DNA of 64,000 bases. Source: Lysobacterales bacterium 63-13 (GTDB lineage: Bacteria > Pseudomonadota > Gammaproteobacteria > Xanthomonadales > Rhodanobacteraceae). Shown here in pieces: positions 59,839-64,000 of the stretch. The position numbers and the translations under genes were made by a program. The notes under the pieces are model-generated. The model ran no database searches and had not been told where the DNA came from. It saw only the letters and a program-made list of their open reading frames with translations. Every line of letters starts with the position of its first letter. Within the stretch, counting starts at the first letter, position 1. Location: positions 186,001-250,000 of the forward strand of contig MKWR01000031.1 of assembly GCA_001899855.1 (NCBI GenBank), written 5' to 3'.

Positions 59839-60687
59839 TCAGCGATAGCGGTAGCGTGCGGGCGGATCGGCGACAAAGCCGTTCGGAAACGGATTCGGTT
59901 CGCGACTGGCCAGCGGGCGGCGCGGGATGATGCCGCGCGCGGCGAGGTTGCGGTAGCTGTCATACCAGATGGCCAGGGTTTCCGCTGGCTGGCTGCTGGC
60001 GCGCTCGAAGCGGGTGGTGCCGACTTGCGACCATTCGCGCTCGCCGTGGCCGGTGCCGAGGCGCTCGCGTTTCGGCTCGCTGCGTCCCAGGGCCGCATCG
60101 GCTTGCACCGTGCTTTCCTGTGCCTTGCCGGCCGAGGCTGGCGGGGCAGCAGCAACTGCCTGGTCGGACGATGCTTCCGCATCCTTCGCCCACGGCCGTG
60201 CACTCGGCGCGGGTACGCGTTCGTTGCGTGGTTCGGCGATCCAGCGACGCGCGCGCTCGGTGAACACGGCGACCCCGATCACGCCGACATTGGCGGGCCG
60301 GCCGGTCTGCGCGGCATAGCTGTCGGACAACGTGGTGAAGTTGAACTGCGCGACCTCGTCGAGGCTCTTGCGCCAACCGTTGATCTCGGTTGATTCCCAG
60401 GCATCGAGCACATAGCCCCCCTGGTTGGCACTGGCGGTCTCGCCGCTGACGGCATTGACGCCATCGACCGAGAGCACGGCCAGCAGGCGTGCGCCAGTGC
60501 GGTTGCTGAGGCGTACGGCATAGCGGTGGCCCGGCGTGCCGGGCACGTAGAGCTTGCCGTTGTGCACATGGGTGGAAAGGGTCTGGCCGGTATCGCGGTC
60601 GACCACGGCCAGATCAAGCAGGTTGCCGGCACGCGCCGGCATGACGAGGATCAGGGCAAGCAGGACAGAGCAGAGCAGGGTACGCAT
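59839..60687 (-). CDS. exported protein of unknown function
   Basis: A 282-residue protein. ATG 60687 has a strong GGAGGTG site and gives the signal peptide MRTLLCSVLLALILVMPARA. The N-terminal domain (about 21-150) is beta-rich (LYVPGTPGHRYAVRLSNRTG) and contains a conserved-looking VLDAWESTEINGWRKSLDEV. A low-complexity linker (about 165-235) leads to a short basic C-terminus. I do not recognise the family. It looks periplasmic. It is divergent from trpS. Confidence 0.7.
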   Translation of the reverse strand: MRTLLCSVLLALILVMPARAGNLLDLAVVDRDTGQTLSTHVHNGKLYVPGTPGHRYAVRLSNRTGARLLAVLSVDGVNAVSGETASANQGGYVLDAWESTEINGWRKSLDEVAQFNFTTLSDSYAAQTGRPANVGVIGVAVFTERARRWIAEPRNERVPAPSARPWAKDAEASSDQAVAAAPPASAGKAQESTVQADAALGRSEPKRERLGTGHGEREWSQVGTTRFERASSQPAETLAIWYDSYRNLAARGIIPRRPLASREPNPFPNGFVADPPARYRYR

Positions 60688-60838
60688 GGGGCACCTCCGG
60701 GTGCGGTTGGCGGGAGGGTTCAACGCCTGTTGCCGCATGCCGGGGTTTGCCGGGCGGGTTTCGTTGTGCCGCCATTTATCCGCGCGGTGCGGGGATGCGA
60801 TTCGTTAGACTGGCTGCTCAGGCCACGACGAAAAGACC

Positions 60839-62224
60839 ATGACTGCAAAGATCCGCACGCTGACCGGTATCACCACCACCGGCACGCCCCACCTCGGCAA
60901 CTATGTCGGTGCCATTCGCCCGGCGATCGAGGCCAGCCACCGCGACGATGTCGAATCCTTCTATTTCCTCGCCGATTACCACGCCCTGGTCAAATGCGAG
61001 GATCCGCAACGGATCGCGCAGTCGCGGCTGGAAATCGCGGCGACCTGGCTGGCCCTGGGCCTGGATACCGATCGCGCGTTCTTCTACCGGCAATCGGACA
61101 TCACCGAGATTCCGGAACTGACCTGGCTGCTGACCTGCGTCACCTCGAAAGGCCTGCTCAATCGTGCGCATGCCTACAAGGCCGCCGTCGATCGCAACAC
61201 GGCCGACAACGAGGATGGCGATGCCGGAATCAGCGCCGGCCTGTTCATGTACCCGGTGCTGATGGCCGCCGACATTCTCATCTTCAACGCGCAGCGCGTG
61301 CCGGTCGGTCGTGACCAGATCCAGCACATAGAAATGGCGCGCGATATCGGCCAGCGCTTCAATCACCTGTACGGCGCGGCATACCGCGCGGCGACCCGCG
61401 GCGACAGCGATCCGTTCGTCCTTCCCGAAGCGGTCACCGACGAGCACGTTGCCACCTTGCCGGGGCTGGATGGCCGCAAGATGTCAAAAAGCTACAACAA
61501 CACGATTCCGCTGTGGTTGTCGGCAAAGGAAATGAAGAAGGCAGTCCTTGGCATCGTCACCGACTCGCGTGCACCGGGCGAAGCCAAGGACGCGGACACC
61601 TCGAACCTGTTTGCCATTTACCAGGCCTTCGCCAGCAGCGAGGAAACCGCCGCCATGCGCCAGGCATTTGCCGATGGCATTGCCTGGGGCGAGGCCAAGC
61701 AGATGCTGTTCGAGCGCATCGATGCCGAGCTGGCGGCACCACGTGAGCGCTACGGCGCGTTGATGAGCCGGCCCGCGGAGATCGAGGAACGCTTGCTCGC
61801 CGGCGCGAAGAAGGCGCGCGAGCGCAGCGCCCCGTTCATTGCCGCCTTGCGCGAATCAGTCGGGCTGTCCACGCGCACGGCAGCAAGGCCGGTCACGCCA
61901 GGCCGCGGCGCAGCGGCTGCGCATGGCAGCGCCTCCGCGCAATGGAAACGCTATCGCGAAAAGGACGGCAGGTTCTATTTCAAGCTGGTCGCTGCCGACG
62001 GCGGCTTGTTGCTGCAAAGCTCGGCATTCGAGCGTCCCGACGAAGTGGGCGTGGCCATCGACAGGCTGCTCGCCATGTCCGGGCAAGCCGCCATCGACAG
62101 CACGATGCTGGCACTGGATGGGCGCGTCGGCATTTGCGCCGAAGTGGCGACGGTGGCAAACGCCTTGGCAGTGCTTGCCGAGATCGAAAGGGAAAAGCGC
62201 GCCGCGAAGGCTGCGCAGGACTGA
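60839..62224 (+). CDS. trpS: tryptophan-tRNA ligase with C-terminal extension
   Basis: A 461-residue class Ic aminoacyl-tRNA synthetase. The HIGH-type motif is PHLGNYVG (about 17-24) and the KMSKS loop is KMSKSYNN. It charges tRNA-Trp. The catalytic part ends near residue 345; usual bacterial TrpS has 330-350 residues. An extra ~100 residues follow: an Ala/Gly linker, then WKRYREKDGRFYFKLVAADG, which resembles the DUF1508/UPF0339 beta-hairpin unit. Such extended forms are common in Xanthomonadales; the role of the extension is unknown. Confidence 0.95.
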   Translation: MTAKIRTLTGITTTGTPHLGNYVGAIRPAIEASHRDDVESFYFLADYHALVKCEDPQRIAQSRLEIAATWLALGLDTDRAFFYRQSDITEIPELTWLLTCVTSKGLLNRAHAYKAAVDRNTADNEDGDAGISAGLFMYPVLMAADILIFNAQRVPVGRDQIQHIEMARDIGQRFNHLYGAAYRAATRGDSDPFVLPEAVTDEHVATLPGLDGRKMSKSYNNTIPLWLSAKEMKKAVLGIVTDSRAPGEAKDADTSNLFAIYQAFASSEETAAMRQAFADGIAWGEAKQMLFERIDAELAAPRERYGALMSRPAEIEERLLAGAKKARERSAPFIAALRESVGLSTRTAARPVTPGRGAAAAHGSASAQWKRYREKDGRFYFKLVAADGGLLLQSSAFERPDEVGVAIDRLLAMSGQAAIDSTMLALDGRVGICAEVATVANALAVLAEIEREKRAAKAAQD

Positions 62225-62375
62225 GCAGAGCCCCGACCGGTGGAACTGTGGCCGGCGTCACGCGGATACTGTGAAGGGCTGCTCCTCGACGATGGCCGCG
62301 CGTGTGCCAAGGTGCACGGGCATCGGCACGGGCCCAGGCCCTGGCCGGATGCCTCACCGGGTTGGGGCGCGCAGC

Positions 62376-63305
62376 ATGAATACTCGCACGGCACGGCGAA
62401 ACCGGAATTTCGCCGCCATCATCATCTGGACACTGTTTGCCTGTTTCAGCGTACAGGCTGGAGCGACCTCGACGGTGCAATTGCCGTCTTGGGTCTGCGC
62501 GCATCCCGATGCGATCTTCATCGACGGATTCCAGCCGGCCGCCGGCATCACGCGGCTGCCATCGAACGGCAGCGGTGGCGCGATCGGCAATGTCACGCGG
62601 GTCGTCAATGTGCCGGGATATGGCAGCCACACGATTCACCTGCGCGTGCCGCCTTCGTACTCGGCAAATCATCCGCTGCCGCTGGTGCTCGCCTTGCACG
62701 GCCAGGCGGGCAGCCCAACCGCAGCGAATACCGCAGCGCAAGCGGTGCGCAACGCCTGGGCACCGATTGCCGATGCCCAGGGCTTCATCGTCGTTGCGCC
62801 GGTGGCCACGGGCGGTTCCGGTGGCTGGATCGCGCCGCCGCCGAATCCGAGCGACTACAGCATCTTTGCCGCGGCCATTGCCGATGCCGAGGCGGCCTAC
62901 AACATCGACACCTCGCGTCGGATCGGCTGGGGCTTCTCGGCCGGTGGCCATGTCATGCACGACATCATGTACAACGACTTCGGTGCACCGGTGTCGATCG
63001 ACACGTTTGCCGCGTATTCGGTCAGCGCCGGGGCGCTGCAAGACCTGGCGTGCCAGGGACTGAATGCGAGCCAGTGCAATGCGCTGATCGCCGCCGCGTC
63101 ACGGCACATACCGATCGACATCCACGTCGGCAGTTCCGATCCGCTGCTGCCGAACGCCACCAGTGATCGCAATTTCTTCCAGAACAATGGCTGGGTGCTT
63201 TCGAGCAATCTCTGGTTCACCACGTTCAGCGGCGGGCATACCTACGCGACCACCCAGCTTGGCGAAATCTGGTCGCACCTGTGTCCGTTCCAGGCCTTGC
63301 CCTGA
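62376..63305 (+). CDS. secreted alpha/beta-hydrolase (PHB depolymerase/LpqC-like esterase)
   Basis: A 309-residue protein. Signal peptide to about Ala30. The alpha/beta-hydrolase domain has LALHGQAGSP (oxyanion region), nucleophile Ser188 in GWGFSAGG, a likely acid in GSSDPLLP and His in SGGHTY. It resembles esterases of the poly(3-hydroxybutyrate) depolymerase/feruloyl esterase group. Just after the signal it has IFIDGFQ (47-53), the motif shared with two secreted proteases in this window. Substrate unknown. Confidence 0.85.
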   Translation: MNTRTARRNRNFAAIIIWTLFACFSVQAGATSTVQLPSWVCAHPDAIFIDGFQPAAGITRLPSNGSGGAIGNVTRVVNVPGYGSHTIHLRVPPSYSANHPLPLVLALHGQAGSPTAANTAAQAVRNAWAPIADAQGFIVVAPVATGGSGGWIAPPPNPSDYSIFAAAIADAEAAYNIDTSRRIGWGFSAGGHVMHDIMYNDFGAPVSIDTFAAYSVSAGALQDLACQGLNASQCNALIAAASRHIPIDIHVGSSDPLLPNATSDRNFFQNNGWVLSSNLWFTTFSGGHTYATTQLGEIWSHLCPFQALP

Positions 63306-63314
63306 GCAGTGTGA

Positions 63315-64000
63315 TCAGGCGGCCAGCGGTTGCGAGTCGGCAAGTCGATCGAAATAATCGCGGGTCAGGCGCAGTTGCGTCTGTGCGCAATCGGTGCCGT
63401 TGACGACGCTGCGGAAGGCCGCGTTCTCGGCGCGATCCCTGGCGTACCAGCCGAGATGCTTGCGCGCGATGCGCACGCCAGCCAGCTCGCCATGAAACGA
63501 ATAAAGATCTTCGAGATGGCCGACGAGGATGTCGCGCACGGCAAGCGCTGACGGCGCGGCGAGGATTTCGCCGCTTGCCAGATAGTGCGCGATCTCGCGG
63601 AAGATCCACGGTCGCCCCTGCGCGGCGCGACCGATCATGACGGCATCGGCACCGGTTGCCTTGAGCACCGCGGCGGCTTTCTGCGGCGAATCGATGTCGC
63701 CGTTGGCCAGCAATGGAATGCGGATCGCCTGGCGGATTGCGGCGATGGTTTCGTACTCGGCCTCGCCCTGGTAAAGATCGGCTCGGGTGCGCCCGTGCAC
63801 GGCGAGCGCGGCGATGCCGGCATCCTCGGCAATGCGCGCGATGCGCACGCCGTTGCGATTGTTGCGATTCCAGCCGGTGCGGATCTTCAGCGTCACCGGC
63901 ACCTCGACCGCGCCGACCACGGCTTCGACAATGCGCGCGACCAGGCCCTCATCCTGCAACAAGGCCGAGCCGGAATACACATTGCATACTTTTTTCATTC
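63315..64000 (-). CDS. dusB: tRNA-dihydrouridine synthase B, 5' end outside the window
   Basis: The last 228 or so residues of a DusB-type flavoenzyme; the N-terminus is cut by the window end. It shows KKVCNVYSGSALLQDE, the tRNA/FMN region LKIRTGWNRNNRNG, HGRTRADLY and the FMN-binding NGDIDSPQKA...GADAVMIGRAAQGRPWIF. It reduces uridine in the D-loop of tRNA. An ATG near the edge (63998) is probably internal since the family extends about 100 residues further upstream. Confidence 0.92.
   Translation of the reverse strand, partial: MKKVCNVYSGSALLQDEGLVARIVEAVVGAVEVPVTLKIRTGWNRNNRNGVRIARIAEDAGIAALAVHGRTRADLYQGEAEYETIAAIRQAIRIPLLANGDIDSPQKAAAVLKATGADAVMIGRAAQGRPWIFREIAHYLASGEILAAPSALAVRDILVGHLEDLYSFHGELAGVRIARKHLGWYARDRAENAAFRSVVNGTDCAQTQLRLTRDYFDRLADSQPLAA

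Noticed and set aside
59506-60393. 295-codon + strand frame opposite the exported protein
   Set aside because: The minus-strand gene has a signal peptide and a strong GGAGGTG site; the + frame crosses a hairpin and has no domain.

Overview
The window comes from a high-GC gammaproteobacterium, most likely Xanthomonadales/Rhodanobacteraceae (Dokdonella- or Rhodanobacter-like). This is inferred from the atpIBEFHAGDC-glmU order, an Oar-type TonB receptor, a tryptophanyl-tRNA synthetase with a long C-terminal extension, an EPS cluster with CpsB-, Wza- and Wzc-like proteins, and GGGAATN heptamer repeats between genes. No rRNA, tRNA, CRISPR array, prophage or insertion sequence was recognised. Coding density is about 93 percent.

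Region 1 (1-16.4 kb, + strand) is an exopolysaccharide locus. It holds the end of a nucleotide-sugar dehydratase, three glycosyltransferases, an AsnB-type amidotransferase, an EpsG-type polymerase, VanZ, a PHP-type tyrosine phosphatase, a Wza-like outer-membrane lipoprotein, a fused Wzc-like co-polymerase/tyrosine kinase, a membrane J-domain protein, a TPR/beta-sandwich protein, a small FecR-like exported protein and an O-antigen-ligase-like polymerase. Many junctions are ATGA or TGATG overlaps.

Region 2 (16.4-25.4 kb, - strand) is the complete ATP synthase operon followed by glmU. Three consecutive gaps (A-G, G-D, D-C) carry inverted heptamer repeats.

Region 3 (25.8-31.0 kb) is a signalling island: a cNMP/FHA protein, a coiled-coil/FHA protein and a STAS protein on +, facing an FHA-GAF-PP2C phosphatase on -. 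A repeat cluster, a phasin and queD follow.

Region 4 (31.3-47.5 kb) is the most interesting part. It is a divergent locus that reads as a murein-peptide capture and catabolism system. The - arm has a transglutaminase-like protein, an Oar-type TonB receptor, LysA, a serine hydrolase, a VanX-type D-Ala-D-Ala dipeptidase and a second serine hydrolase. The + arm has a DUF819 membrane protein, an NlpC/P60 endopeptidase with SH3 domains, an L-Ala-D/L-Glu epimerase, an RpiR/SIS regulator, a YkuD-type protein and a dicarboxylate/amino-acid symporter. Together they could import murein peptides, cut them at three bonds, epimerise the D-Glu dipeptide and decarboxylate meso-DAP to lysine.

Region 5 (47.5-64 kb) is mixed: a DUF937/EF-hand protein, a lone Hpt protein, arginase, a PAS-GGDEF protein with a degenerate active site, a metzincin protease, a 2061-residue subtilase with three alternating repeat modules, an exported protein, TrpS, a secreted esterase and a partial dihydrouridine synthase. 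The metzincin, subtilase and esterase share a short IFxxGF motif at different positions.
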